Shown in pieces: positions 1 through 7,504 of a DNA stretch of 22,371 nt (positions are counted from its first letter, which is position 1; every line of letters begins with the position of its first letter). The stretch lies in NCBI GenBank assembly GCA_964392065.1, contig CAYMOG010000021.1, forward strand, positions 1 through 22,371. Reading direction: 5' to 3'. Position numbers and translations under genes: made by a program. The notes beneath the pieces are model-generated. The model made no database searches. It worked only from the letters and a program-made list of their open reading frames with translations, and had not been told where the DNA came from. Source of the DNA: JASBZA01 sp964392065. Its GTDB lineage: Bacteria > Bacillota > Clostridia > Saccharofermentanales > Fastidiosipilaceae.

Positions 1-146
1 CTTGTCTTGTAGATTACTCTTCTTCATAGCAATGGTCAAGACGTAAAACGTTAGAAAAACAGAATGATTTATGCTTTCTTCAGTTTTATTGATATACGGT
101 AACTTCAAAGATAAGTTTAAAGATAATTAACAATATCATACATGTT

Positions 147-175
147 TTGACACAAAATAAGTTTTGACGTAAAAT
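147..175 (+). promoter_or_regulatory. Sigma-A type promoter of the FemX-like gene
   Basis: A perfect -35 box TTGACA at 147-152 is followed after 17 bases by TAAAAT at 170-175, a good -10 box. The predicted transcript would start near 182, about 35 bases before the ATG at 216. The ribosome binding site in that leader is weak (GTGAG around 202-206). The rest of 1-215 is AT-rich and shows no gene or hairpin terminator that I can support. Confidence 0.65.
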
Positions 176-215
176 TAAAGATCTTATGTATACATAGAAA
201 TGTGAGAATTTATAT

Positions 216-1451
216 ATGAACAAACGCCAATCATTAGATGTATCTCAAGAAAAATTAAATGAATTTGTTATAAATCATCAATATGGTTCTATTTATCAAA
301 CGACCTATTATGGTGAGGCAGCAGTACATTCGAAACAGTTTAAAGACTATACTTATGTAGCAGTTTGTGATTCCGAAGGGAATATTTTTGCTTCGGTTTT
401 AGCGACTACGAACAATATTCCTTATACGCCTTTTAAATATGCTTATATGCATCATGCCTTCGTTTTGGATTATGATTCAGATTACAAATATGCTGTTGAT
501 ACTCTATGGGATGCAATGATTAAAAAATTTAAGCAACAAAATATTGTATATTTTGGTTTTGATTTACAAGTGCCTTCTGATCGTACGGATGTATATGACT
601 ATTTTATGTCTAAAGGCGCAAGACATTCCAAGCAAAGCAACGATAATCTTCACAGTACTTGGTGGAAATATACTGGAATTCTAAGTTTAGAAGATGATTT
701 GGATACTATTGTTAAAAATTTTGATAAAGGCACAAGAAACCTAATAAGAAAATCGCAAACTTTTGATTTAGAAATAGAGCTAGGTTCGTTAGATTCCCTG
801 GAAGTATTGCAAGAACTTATGGAAATAACGGAAAAACGTAATGACTTCAGTAATGGAGATTTTCTATATCCAAGAATGCATAAGATTTTTGAATTAGCCC
901 ATAAGGATGACAATGCACGTATATATCTTTTGAAATTAGTTCCTAAGAAGACGAAACGCGTACTTGAAAATGAACTTCAAAAGCGCATGGCAGAAAAAAA
1001 TAAGTACTTACGAAATGCCGAGAAAAAAGAAGTTCAACTTAAAGAAGTGCAGTCTATTATAAATAAAATAGAGCGTCAGTTAGAAGAGCTTAATGAAATT
1101 GAAAGGGAGCATCCTAATGGACTGTATCTATGTGGCGCGATGACGATACAAAAGAAATATACAGTTGATTACCTCTATGCAGGGTCTAATAATATTGGAA
1201 GAGACTTCTATCCCACCTATTTGCTCTTATGGAGAATTATAGAGGATGCAAAAAATGCAGGTGCTCGCTACTTGTCCATGCAAGGTACAGACCCTGATGA
1301 GGAGAGTACGGGCCTGAATCATTTTAAGAAACGTTGGGGCACTTCTACTGTGGAATACTCTGGAGACTTCGATGGTTTAGTTAGTCGTGGTACAGGGCAT
1401 GCACTGAGGTGGTATCTCGATAAGCATAGAAATTATCTAAGTTTTGAATAG
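216..1451 (+). CDS. FemABX-family peptidoglycan interpeptide-bridge aminoacyltransferase
   Basis: The 411-residue product resembles FemA/FemX/MurM transferases, which move amino acids from aminoacyl-tRNA onto the stem-peptide lysine of lipid II at the inner face of the membrane. The sequence shows two GNAT-like halves (about 1-150 and 151-411). The second half is interrupted by a highly charged helical segment at about 244-298, rich in K, E, Q and R, which fits the antiparallel coiled-coil arm typical of FemABX enzymes. The FDKGTRNLIRKS stretch (169-180) and the C-terminal GLNHFKKRWG motif are also characteristic. Family length is usually 400-420 residues, so the gene is complete. It stands alone behind its own promoter and ends 26 bases before the convergent ZIP gene, with no clear terminator between them. 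It is visibly more AT-rich than the genes to its right. Which amino acid is transferred, and to which bridge position, cannot be told from sequence. Confidence 0.85.
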   Translation: MNKRQSLDVSQEKLNEFVINHQYGSIYQTTYYGEAAVHSKQFKDYTYVAVCDSEGNIFASVLATTNNIPYTPFKYAYMHHAFVLDYDSDYKYAVDTLWDAMIKKFKQQNIVYFGFDLQVPSDRTDVYDYFMSKGARHSKQSNDNLHSTWWKYTGILSLEDDLDTIVKNFDKGTRNLIRKSQTFDLEIELGSLDSLEVLQELMEITEKRNDFSNGDFLYPRMHKIFELAHKDDNARIYLLKLVPKKTKRVLENELQKRMAEKNKYLRNAEKKEVQLKEVQSIINKIERQLEELNEIEREHPNGLYLCGAMTIQKKYTVDYLYAGSNNIGRDFYPTYLLLWRIIEDAKNAGARYLSMQGTDPDEESTGLNHFKKRWGTSTVEYSGDFDGLVSRGTGHALRWYLDKHRNYLSFE

Positions 1452-1477
1452 AGATTTGTATGCGTAAACCTTTAGTC

Positions 1478-2266
1478 TTATCCAAGCGCAATATCGAGAA
1501 CCATCATGAGTGTGAAGCCTAGTGCAACACCGATAGTTCCCACATTACTATGCTCACCGATTTGGCAGTCTGGAATTAATTCTTCTACAACAACATAAAT
1601 CATTGCACCGGCTGAAAACGTGAGAAGATAAGGAAGTATAGGCGTAATAAATGCAGTCATCAATACCGTAATGAATGCAGCTAGGGGCTCTACAAACCCA
1701 GAGAGTACGCCTAGGCTGAAGGACTTCTTCTTACTCATGCCTATGCCTCTTAAAGGCATGGAGATTATGGCACCTTCTGGAAAGTTTTGTATCATAATAC
1801 CGACGGCTAGAACGAATGCTCCAGCCCAAGTTATATTGGTTTGTCCACTTAGAAGCCCTGCGAAGACGACACCAACGGCCATGCCCTCAGGAATATTATG
1901 CATGGTGACAGCCAACATAAGTTTCGTAGATTTCTGGATCTGAACATTAATCCCTTCTTCGGTTTCTGACATTTGATGCATGTGGGGGACGAAATGATCC
2001 ATAGCGAGTAAGAAAAACATTCCTAGTAAGAAGCCAACGGCAGCAGGTAACCAAGGGACTATACCCTGATCTTCCGCCATATCAAGAGCAGGAATGATTA
2101 GAGACCAAACAGAAGCAGCAATCATGACACCTGATGCGAAACCCATAAGAAATTTATTCACGCGTTCCTGGATCTGTCCTCTAAGCAAAAATACCATGGC
2201 AGCACCTGCACTTGTACCAATAAATGGCAACATAATGCCAAGTAATAGACGCATTTGATCGTTCAT
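1478..2266 (-). CDS. ZIP-family divalent metal transporter
   Basis: A 262-residue polytopic membrane protein of the ZIP family (ZupT/GufA-like), which imports zinc and other divalent metals such as iron or manganese. Signature residues are clear: HNIPEG at 123-128 in the fourth membrane helix and QNFPEG at 160-165 in the fifth, which form the binuclear metal site. A short His-containing loop (H91, H95, H97) precedes them, as expected for the variable cytoplasmic loop. About eight hydrophobic segments can be counted, matching the family's topology and length. The start is fixed by a strong GGGAGG at 2273-2278, six bases upstream of the ATG. It is a monocistronic gene, convergent with the FemX-like gene and divergent from dinB. 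Metal specificity is not predictable here. No convincing Zur or Fur box was seen upstream. Confidence 0.88.
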   Translation of the reverse strand: MNDQMRLLLGIMLPFIGTSAGAAMVFLLRGQIQERVNKFLMGFASGVMIAASVWSLIIPALDMAEDQGIVPWLPAAVGFLLGMFFLLAMDHFVPHMHQMSETEEGINVQIQKSTKLMLAVTMHNIPEGMAVGVVFAGLLSGQTNITWAGAFVLAVGIMIQNFPEGAIISMPLRGIGMSKKKSFSLGVLSGFVEPLAAFITVLMTAFITPILPYLLTFSAGAMIYVVVEELIPDCQIGEHSNVGTIGVALGFTLMMVLDIALG

Positions 2267-2392
2267 AGATAACCTCCCAATATTCTTTCCTTATACTAAT
2301 ATAAAACTTAATATTTAGCACAGAAAATTTGCCTGTTTCTAATCGATGAGATGCAATATTTTAAGAGATTCTGGTAAACACATTCTATTTTT

Positions 2393-2408
2393 GCTATAAA
2401 ATAAGAGT
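2393..2408 (+). promoter_or_regulatory. Extended -10 element immediately before dinB
   Basis: TGCTATAAA at 2393-2400 (TG-n-TATAAA) looks like an extended -10 element. No good -35 box lies 16-18 bases upstream. A start about 7 bases downstream would fall at roughly 2406-2408, directly before the ATG at 2409. I see no LexA/DinR-like box (GAAC-N4-GTTC) here, so SOS control is not supported. Confidence 0.35.
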
Positions 2409-3593
2409 ATGCAAAGGAAGATTCTACATATTGATATGAATAATTTCTATGCTTCCGTGGAGTTACTCACAAGGCCAGATTTAAGAGATAAACCGGTTAT
2501 AGTTGGCGGTGATCGATCGGAACGACATGGAATTGTGCTGGCAAAAAATGAGATTGCCAAAGCATTTGGCATTGTTACAGCGGAAACAATCTATCAAGCT
2601 AAACAAAAATGTCCTCAGGCAATTGTGCTTCCACCTAATAGAGAAGAATATGCTAGGTATATGAACTTATCTCGTCAAATCTATCTAGAATACACGGAGC
2701 GAATGGAACCTTTCGGCCCGGATGAAGCGTGGCTTGATGTAAGTACAATAGAACGTTCGGGCATTGAAATTGCCGAAGAAATTCGTCAGCGTATTAAATC
2801 TGAACTCAAGCTGAGAGTTTCTATAGGTGTTTCTTGGAACAAGACATTTGCGAAGATGGGGAGCGATTATAAGAAGCCGGATGCCGTAACGGTCATAAGT
2901 AAGGAGAATTACCAAGACCTTCTCTGGCCATTACCTGTAGGTCGTTTTCTTTTTGTTGGAGAAGTGAGTGCACGTAAGCTCCAACATATTGGAATTTATA
3001 CGGTTGGAGATCTGGCCCAAGCAAGTTCTGAAATACTCCATAACTTACTAGGTAAACATGGACTTAGTTTAAATACAAATGCACGTGGTGAGGATCAGTC
3101 ACTCGTCACAACAGAGGAAGAACGTGGCCATCAGAAATCTATTGGCGCAATGCAAACTACCGATCATGATTTATACCATCTAGAAGAAATACAGAATGTA
3201 TTTCTAGATTTAGCCCGAGAGGTTTCTAGACGTGCGAAGAAGGCTGGGCTCAAGGGCCAGACCGTTAGTATTACAATTAAGTTTGAAGATTTCACGCAGT
3301 TTTCTCGTCAGCGCACTTCTTCCTTCCTCATTCAAGAGGCAGATACTATTTATAATATCGCGCTGTCTCTCTTCCATCAGCATTTCGTTGTAAGACACTT
3401 AGGGATTCGGCTGCTGGGAATTAGTTTAGAGAAAGTTGAAGATGATTCAGTGCCGGAACAAATGAGCCTATTTGAACTCAAACCCCCTACGCCTAGATCA
3501 GAGAAGCAGAGAGAAGTAGATGCTCTTCTCGAGGAAATGCAAGAACGTTTCGGTAAGGGGAGTATTGGAAAAGGTTTCAAGGAATTTTTCTAA
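2409..3593 (+). CDS. dinB: DNA polymerase IV (Y-family translesion polymerase)
   Basis: This 394-residue protein is a Y-family DNA polymerase, an error-prone, low-processivity enzyme that copies past damaged template bases. The first metal-binding Asp is D9 (HIDMNNFYASVE), with Y14 at the likely steric-gate position. The second metal site is D105-E106 in GPDEAWLD, where most family members have SIDE; the acidic residues themselves are intact. Thumb and helix-hairpin-helix regions (about 175-230) and the little-finger domain (about 240-345) follow. A QMSLF motif at 351-355 matches the QxxLF consensus for binding the beta sliding clamp. The C-terminal RFGKGSIGKG is a usual family ending. The ATG at 2409 is needed to keep the catalytic N-terminus, yet it has almost no Shine-Dalgarno spacing. 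It is probably transcribed alone, and the next gene begins 73 bases downstream. Confidence 0.93.
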   Translation: MQRKILHIDMNNFYASVELLTRPDLRDKPVIVGGDRSERHGIVLAKNEIAKAFGIVTAETIYQAKQKCPQAIVLPPNREEYARYMNLSRQIYLEYTERMEPFGPDEAWLDVSTIERSGIEIAEEIRQRIKSELKLRVSIGVSWNKTFAKMGSDYKKPDAVTVISKENYQDLLWPLPVGRFLFVGEVSARKLQHIGIYTVGDLAQASSEILHNLLGKHGLSLNTNARGEDQSLVTTEEERGHQKSIGAMQTTDHDLYHLEEIQNVFLDLAREVSRRAKKAGLKGQTVSITIKFEDFTQFSRQRTSSFLIQEADTIYNIALSLFHQHFVVRHLGIRLLGISLEKVEDDSVPEQMSLFELKPPTPRSEKQREVDALLEEMQERFGKGSIGKGFKEFF

Positions 3594-3666
3594 TCTGTTC
3601 AAACTTCCAGGAGATGAGAACATTATAATTATAATCAAATGTTTATAAACCAATGGAGGTGTAGTT

Positions 3667-4551
3667 ATGAACAAACCCGAGTTAATTGATCCAAGAACGC
3701 GTTTTAAGACGGATGGTTTCGATGAGAAAGAACAGAGCACGCCTGCTTTACAGTCTGAAATGGTCTATAGGCCAGATTGTGGAGAGAAGTCCTACGAAGG
3801 TACAGGTCGTTTGAAAGATAGAAATGCACTCGTCACTGGAGGAGACTCTGGAATAGGTAGAGCTGCAGCTATAGCTTTTGCCAGGGAAGGTGCCAATGTT
3901 GCGATTCAATTCTATCCTGGTGAAGAACCTGATGCTAATGAAGTAAAAGAGTATATTGAAGAAGCAGGTGGAAAAGCCCTTCTCTTGCCATATGATTTGA
4001 GAGACGAACATGCAGCGACAGAAATTGTTGAGAAAACGGTGGAAGCCTTCGGCCAGTTAGATATTCTCGTATTGAACGCTGCACAGCAAATTGCCCAGAA
4101 GACGCTTGAAGATTTAAGTATGGAACAAATTAAAGATACTTTTCAGGTAAATATTATTAGTATGTATGAGTCTGTCAAGGCTGCAGAGAAACACTTACCT
4201 GCGGGAAGTTCTATTATTACAACCACTTCTGTCCAGGCATCGGGCCCTAGTCCACACTTATTAGATTATGCTGCGACGAATGCGGCTATATCGAACTTGA
4301 GTAAGAATCTTGCCGAATATTTCGGAGAGAAAGGCATAAGAGTAAATAGTGTACAGCCAGGACCTATTTGGACGCCTTTACAATTGGATGGTGGCCAATT
4401 ACCAGATAAGATAAAAGAGTTTGGCCAGAATACCTATTTAGGTAGAGCAGGTCAGCCTGTTGAGTTGGCAGAAGTGTATGTTTATTTAGCTTCCAATGAA
4501 GCAAGTTTCGTTACGGGTAGTATTTTTGAAGTTTCCGGTGGCAGATCTTAA
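3667..4551 (+). CDS. Short-chain dehydrogenase of the general-stress-39 type, catalytic Lys replaced
   Basis: A 294-residue SDR with the N-terminal extension of about 45 residues that marks the group of B. subtilis general stress protein 39 and YhxC/YhdF-like oxidoreductases. The cofactor motif TGGDSGIG is at 57-64, with NAA at 137-139, the tetrad Asn at N162 (VNIIS), the catalytic Ser at S188 (TTSVQ) and the Tyr at Y201. The residue that should be the catalytic Lys (YxxxK) is Asn 205, encoded by AAT at 4279-4281. The C-terminal region (RVNSVQPGPIWTP, FVTGS.FEVSGG) is normal, and the reading frame is intact with no sign of decay. A strong GGAGGTG at 3655-3661 supports the ATG. Two overlapping TATAAT boxes (3624-3629, 3630-3635) could be its promoter, without a good -35. 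Family membership is secure; whether it still works as a dehydrogenase is doubtful, and its substrate is unknown. Confidence 0.88.
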   Translation: MNKPELIDPRTRFKTDGFDEKEQSTPALQSEMVYRPDCGEKSYEGTGRLKDRNALVTGGDSGIGRAAAIAFAREGANVAIQFYPGEEPDANEVKEYIEEAGGKALLLPYDLRDEHAATEIVEKTVEAFGQLDILVLNAAQQIAQKTLEDLSMEQIKDTFQVNIISMYESVKAAEKHLPAGSSIITTTSVQASGPSPHLLDYAATNAAISNLSKNLAEYFGEKGIRVNSVQPGPIWTPLQLDGGQLPDKIKEFGQNTYLGRAGQPVELAEVYVYLASNEASFVTGSIFEVSGGRS

Positions 4552-4575
4552 TCTAAGAAGTTAAACTTTTAATTT

Positions 4576-4601
4576 AAATGGCCGAGCTTCCTCGGCCATT
4601 T
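4576..4601. terminator. Bidirectional rho-independent terminator
   Basis: A perfect 11-base stem (4576-4586 with 4591-4601, AAATGGCCGAG/CTCGGCCATTT) closes a CTTC loop. The stem core is GC-rich, with T-rich sequence to the right and A/T-rich sequence to the left. It lies between the stop of the SDR gene (4551) and the stop of the convergent LacI-type gene (4608), so it can end transcripts from both sides. Confidence 0.9.
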
Positions 4602-4607
4602 TGTATT

Positions 4608-5672
4608 CTATATGCTGTCGTCGTCTCGTGTGATTTCATCTAGAAGGATTGGAAACTGTACTTGTTGAGATAGAATTTTCGACATAGATGGGAAGAAGAC
4701 TTGAGGTGGTATGGTGATATCCTTGGGTAGTGGTTGTTTATGTATTAATCTCTTGCCTAGAGCGTATAAACCATAGAAACCTAGCGAATGACTGGAAAAT
4801 TGGATGAGAGCATCAACGTTTTTATTCTGGAGAAGTTGTACGGCTTCAGCTCCTTTGGCAAAAGCTATTATTTTAGGTCTAGTGGGGACGTTTTCATAAT
4901 GTTTAGCAGCCTGAAGAGAAGCTTGCTCGGAGTCTAGAATTAAGATGGAACTGTCTTTGAATAGTTCAGAGCTGTACGGACCAGTGTTTTGAATATGGAT
5001 TGCATCTTGAGGATAATGTTCTTGTAAAGTTTCGGTTATATGAGAAGTAGGTAAGAAGGATAAGTACCCCTCGCCACTAATGTGTAATGGACTCTGGTGG
5101 AAATGTATGCCTGTTCTCTTCTCATCTAATAGTAGAATCAGTTCTTCCAGCATGGGGAAGGCGGACATGAAGTCATAGCTTACAGTGGTTAGAGGAGAGA
5201 GAGAATCTAATTTCGCTTCGACGAAAACTACAGGGCAGCCACGACCTCTTAGGTATTGTAGAAATTTGCCGAAGCGTTCAGGGATATTTCCTATAATGAT
5301 TAATCCTTCGAGTTCTTCTCCTTCGTTCTGAATAGATTGAGCTAATTCTAGAGCATCTTCTTCGTAATCTGAAGTATATACTTCAATACGATGCTCCTGA
5401 CCGAAGACTAAGCGCTTAGCTAATTGAATACCATGGCGAATGTCTTCTTCCGCACTAGGGCTTGTTCTAGGATCGAGAAAGAATACTAGAATCTCTGGTA
5501 GTTTGTCCTTCAGGCTATGTTCGTATTTGCTCGAGTTGAACCCTAGCTCTTGGGCAATGGCCAGAACTTTTTGTCGTTTCGATTCACTTACACCACGCTG
5601 GCCATTGAGGACTCTTGAAACGGTAGCAATGGACACACCAGCTTGGCGGGCAATGTCCTTAATCGTAGTCAT
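4608..5672 (-). CDS. LacI/GalR-family transcriptional regulator
   Basis: A 354-residue regulator. The N-terminus is a textbook LacI helix-turn-helix plus hinge helix (TIKDIARQAGVSIATVSRVLNG, about residues 2-50, in pieces). It is followed by a periplasmic-binding-protein-like effector domain (about 58-340) that normally binds a sugar or nucleoside. The effector domain is divergent and I cannot name the ligand. The start is supported by GGGAGGAT (5681-5688, complement), eight bases upstream. On the complement strand, TTGCAC (5730-5735) and a perfect TATAAT (5705-5710) lie 19 bases apart and could be its promoter. No sugar transporter or catabolic operon lies beside it. Its nearest neighbours are the convergent SDR and the divergent ylmH-like gene. 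Autoregulation or control of a distant locus is an inference. Confidence 0.9.
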   Translation of the reverse strand: MTTIKDIARQAGVSIATVSRVLNGQRGVSESKRQKVLAIAQELGFNSSKYEHSLKDKLPEILVFFLDPRTSPSAEEDIRHGIQLAKRLVFGQEHRIEVYTSDYEEDALELAQSIQNEGEELEGLIIIGNIPERFGKFLQYLRGRGCPVVFVEAKLDSLSPLTTVSYDFMSAFPMLEELILLLDEKRTGIHFHQSPLHISGEGYLSFLPTSHITETLQEHYPQDAIHIQNTGPYSSELFKDSSILILDSEQASLQAAKHYENVPTRPKIIAFAKGAEAVQLLQNKNVDALIQFSSHSLGFYGLYALGKRLIHKQPLPKDITIPPQVFFPSMSKILSQQVQFPILLDEITRDDDSI

Positions 5673-5704
5673 AACGTATAATCCTCCCGCAAGGTAATAT
5701 CTAT

Positions 5705-5735
5705 ATTATAACTTAAATGCATAATTCTTGTGCAA
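5705..5735 (-). promoter_or_regulatory. Candidate promoter of the LacI-type regulator
   Basis: Read on the minus strand, TTGCAC (5730-5735) and TATAAT (5705-5710) are separated by 19 bases. The -10 is a perfect match; the spacing is slightly long. It sits about 33 bases upstream of the regulator's start codon, with the ribosome binding site in between. Confidence 0.5.
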
Positions 5736-5760
5736 GGAACTAATTAATCTTTGAATTATG
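5720..5760. promoter_or_regulatory. Inverted repeat, candidate operator, between lacI-type gene and ylmH
   Basis: CATAATTC at 5720-5727 and GAATTATG at 5753-5760 form a perfect 8-base inverted repeat with a 25-base spacer. The half-site centres are 33 bases apart, about three helical turns. One arm lies between the -35 and -10 of the regulator's candidate promoter. This is not the compact CG-centred palindrome typical of LacI operators, so the link to the regulator is only positional. Confidence 0.35.
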
Positions 5761-5821
5761 TGAAACTATTGCATAGAATGTCTAAGATTTTGTTAGTATA
5801 GAAATTTCTAGGAGGTCGATA

Positions 5822-6637
5822 ATGATGTTGAATCGCAAGGACTGGTTGAGAAGAACTAATAATGATGAAGATAAATGGCTCTATGCAAGGATATGGGATT
5901 GGTTTGAAGAAGCTCAAGAGGAAGATACGATTAAGTGGGGACATTTCCTTACGCCGGAGCAAACTCAGAAATTACTTCAGGATACTAAGAATCTACCGGA
6001 ATTATCTCGAGCGATTATCTTATGGGGAGGACATGAGGAGGCAGAGAGACGACTATTGGGTGTTAATCCTAGCAAAGAAAAATGGTCAATCTATAACACA
6101 AATGTTTCGGATGAGGATCCCTTGCAATACATAAGAATTCATGGCATAGGTTTGGAACATCGAAGTGTTCTAGGCTCGCTTATGGGTTTGGGAATAGAGA
6201 GGACTTATGTTGGGGATATTCTCATACATAATCAAGGCGCTGATTTAATTGTCAAGGCTTCACTAGCAGAAGTTATATTAGAGAATCTCCAGCAAATCGG
6301 TCGAGACAAGATTCGACTATCGAAACTCAATTCAAGTTTTGATCTGTGTATAGAAGAAGGGGATCGCTATGAGGAATCGATTTCTATTGCTTCTTTACGG
6401 TTGGATAATCTTTTGGCCGGGCTTTGGCATATGGGTAGGCAAGAAGCTCAAGCGTGCATTCGTAAGGAAAAGGTCAGTGTCGATGGAATTCTAGAGACAA
6501 AAGTAAGCAAGATGATTGAACCCGGTCAAATTATCCGTTTCCGAGGAAAAGGCAAGGCTCGAATTCTAGCCTTATCTGGAGTGAGTAGAAAAGGGCGACA
6601 ATTTGTTAAGGTCGAGCGATTTGGCCGGTCAAGATAA
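5822..6637 (+). CDS. ylmH: YlmH-like S4-domain RNA-binding protein
   Basis: The 271-residue product matches the YlmH group. These cytoplasmic RNA-binding proteins bind the 50S subunit, and B. subtilis YlmH can stand in for RqcP in ribosome quality control. The N-terminal domain (about 1-180) contains the family stretch HRSVLGSLMGLGIERTYVGD (113-132). A C-terminal S4 domain (about 188-250) begins SLRLDNLLAGLWHMGRQEAQ (191-210) and shows the usual basic loop. AGGAGG at 5810-5815 lies six bases before the first ATG; the second ATG at 5825 is equally acceptable. In many Firmicutes this gene sits in the division cluster near sepF, ylmG and divIVA. Here it stands divergent from a LacI-type gene and 70 bases upstream of an acetyltransferase. 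Family assignment is firm; the exact role is inferred from homologues. Confidence 0.85.
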   Translation: MMLNRKDWLRRTNNDEDKWLYARIWDWFEEAQEEDTIKWGHFLTPEQTQKLLQDTKNLPELSRAIILWGGHEEAERRLLGVNPSKEKWSIYNTNVSDEDPLQYIRIHGIGLEHRSVLGSLMGLGIERTYVGDILIHNQGADLIVKASLAEVILENLQQIGRDKIRLSKLNSSFDLCIEEGDRYEESISIASLRLDNLLAGLWHMGRQEAQACIRKEKVSVDGILETKVSKMIEPGQIIRFRGKGKARILALSGVSRKGRQFVKVERFGRSR

Positions 6638-6707
6638 ACGAGCTATTGTATAATTACTGTTAGCTTAAATTCTGAATAAGGAAGCCCTGAGAGGTAAGGA
6701 GATAAGA

Positions 6708-7490
6708 ATGTTTAGAAAAGTAAAACAAGAAGACATAGAAAATATTTTGCTAGAAAATCAAGCAAAATATTTCGATGAAATAGAAGAATTAGAGGATTTA
6801 GCTCTAGAAGACGATACACAATATTATGCATCAGAGGATTGTGTTCTCATTATGTCCCCACAGCGTGTGAAAACGCATTATATTGTTGTGCCTCTTAAGC
6901 CTGACTTTGATTTAGCACAATTAGAAGCATTTATTCATAAGAAAAGTGATCAGTTTCAGGTCCATTTAAATGTAACGGGAATTGATGCTGGAAGTTTGCG
7001 CTTCCAAGAACCTTATGATGTTTCCGATGCATATTCTAGTTTCTATATGCAAGAAGAAGCTAATCAACTGAAGGAAGCTGAGGAGCCTGGGGTGGTTCGC
7101 AAGCTAAAAACAGACGACAAACGCCATGTGAACAATTTCCCTGATGAAGGGGATATTCCTGGCATGAAGCTCAAGGAAACCTTCAATATCTTCCGAGACG
7201 ATGATTTAGGAAGTATTTTAGGATATTTCAGTCGTGAAGGGCATTTGCTAGGGTATATCTCATATATGCCATCACTCCTAGATGCCTATTCTGTAGATGC
7301 TATTTTCGTTCAACCTAAGTACAGGAGAAGAGGTATAGGAACCGTCTTAGCACAATCTGTGGCCAAAGCCGCACAAGACGAAGGCTTCAGTTGCTACTGG
7401 CCTGTGGCACAAACTGAACTTGTAGAGAAGACAGCTGAAGCGGCTGGCTTTACAAAAGTTTCCAGTAGAATGATGTTAGAAAGCTTATAG
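6708..7490 (+). CDS. GNAT-family N-acetyltransferase with N-terminal extension
   Basis: A 260-residue protein whose C-terminal half (about 150-260) carries a GNAT acetyl-CoA binding core. Strand VDAIFVQP (196-203) leads into the pyrophosphate-binding loop RRRGIG (206-211) and helix GTVLAQSVAKAA. A final segment, AAGFTKVSSRMML, resembles the GNAT closing motif. The N-terminal half (1-130) is acidic and unlike a second clear GNAT motif; it may be a degenerate acetyltransferase fold. AAGGAG (6696-6701) lies six bases before the ATG. The gene is followed after 14 bases by the SNF2 gene, so the two are probably co-transcribed. The substrate cannot be inferred: small molecule and protein N-acetylation are both possible. 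Confidence 0.8.
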   Translation: MFRKVKQEDIENILLENQAKYFDEIEELEDLALEDDTQYYASEDCVLIMSPQRVKTHYIVVPLKPDFDLAQLEAFIHKKSDQFQVHLNVTGIDAGSLRFQEPYDVSDAYSSFYMQEEANQLKEAEEPGVVRKLKTDDKRHVNNFPDEGDIPGMKLKETFNIFRDDDLGSILGYFSREGHLLGYISYMPSLLDAYSVDAIFVQPKYRRRGIGTVLAQSVAKAAQDEGFSCYWPVAQTELVEKTAEAAGFTKVSSRMMLESL

Positions 7491-7504
7491 TAAGTGGGGT
7501 ATCC

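Noticed and set aside
650..913. 87-codon minus-strand open frame inside the FemX-like gene
   Set aside because: Composition is Ser-rich as expected from the complement of an AT-rich gene, and no family is recognisable.
1452..1477. Terminator between the convergent FemX-like and ZIP genes
   Set aside because: The 26-base gap has no inverted repeat of useful length.
3594..3666. Sigma-B type promoter before the stress-type SDR
   Set aside because: I looked for GTTTAA with GGGTAT at 12-15 bases and found only GTTCAA with no matching -10; the TATAAT boxes there suit the housekeeping sigma factor better, without a good -35.
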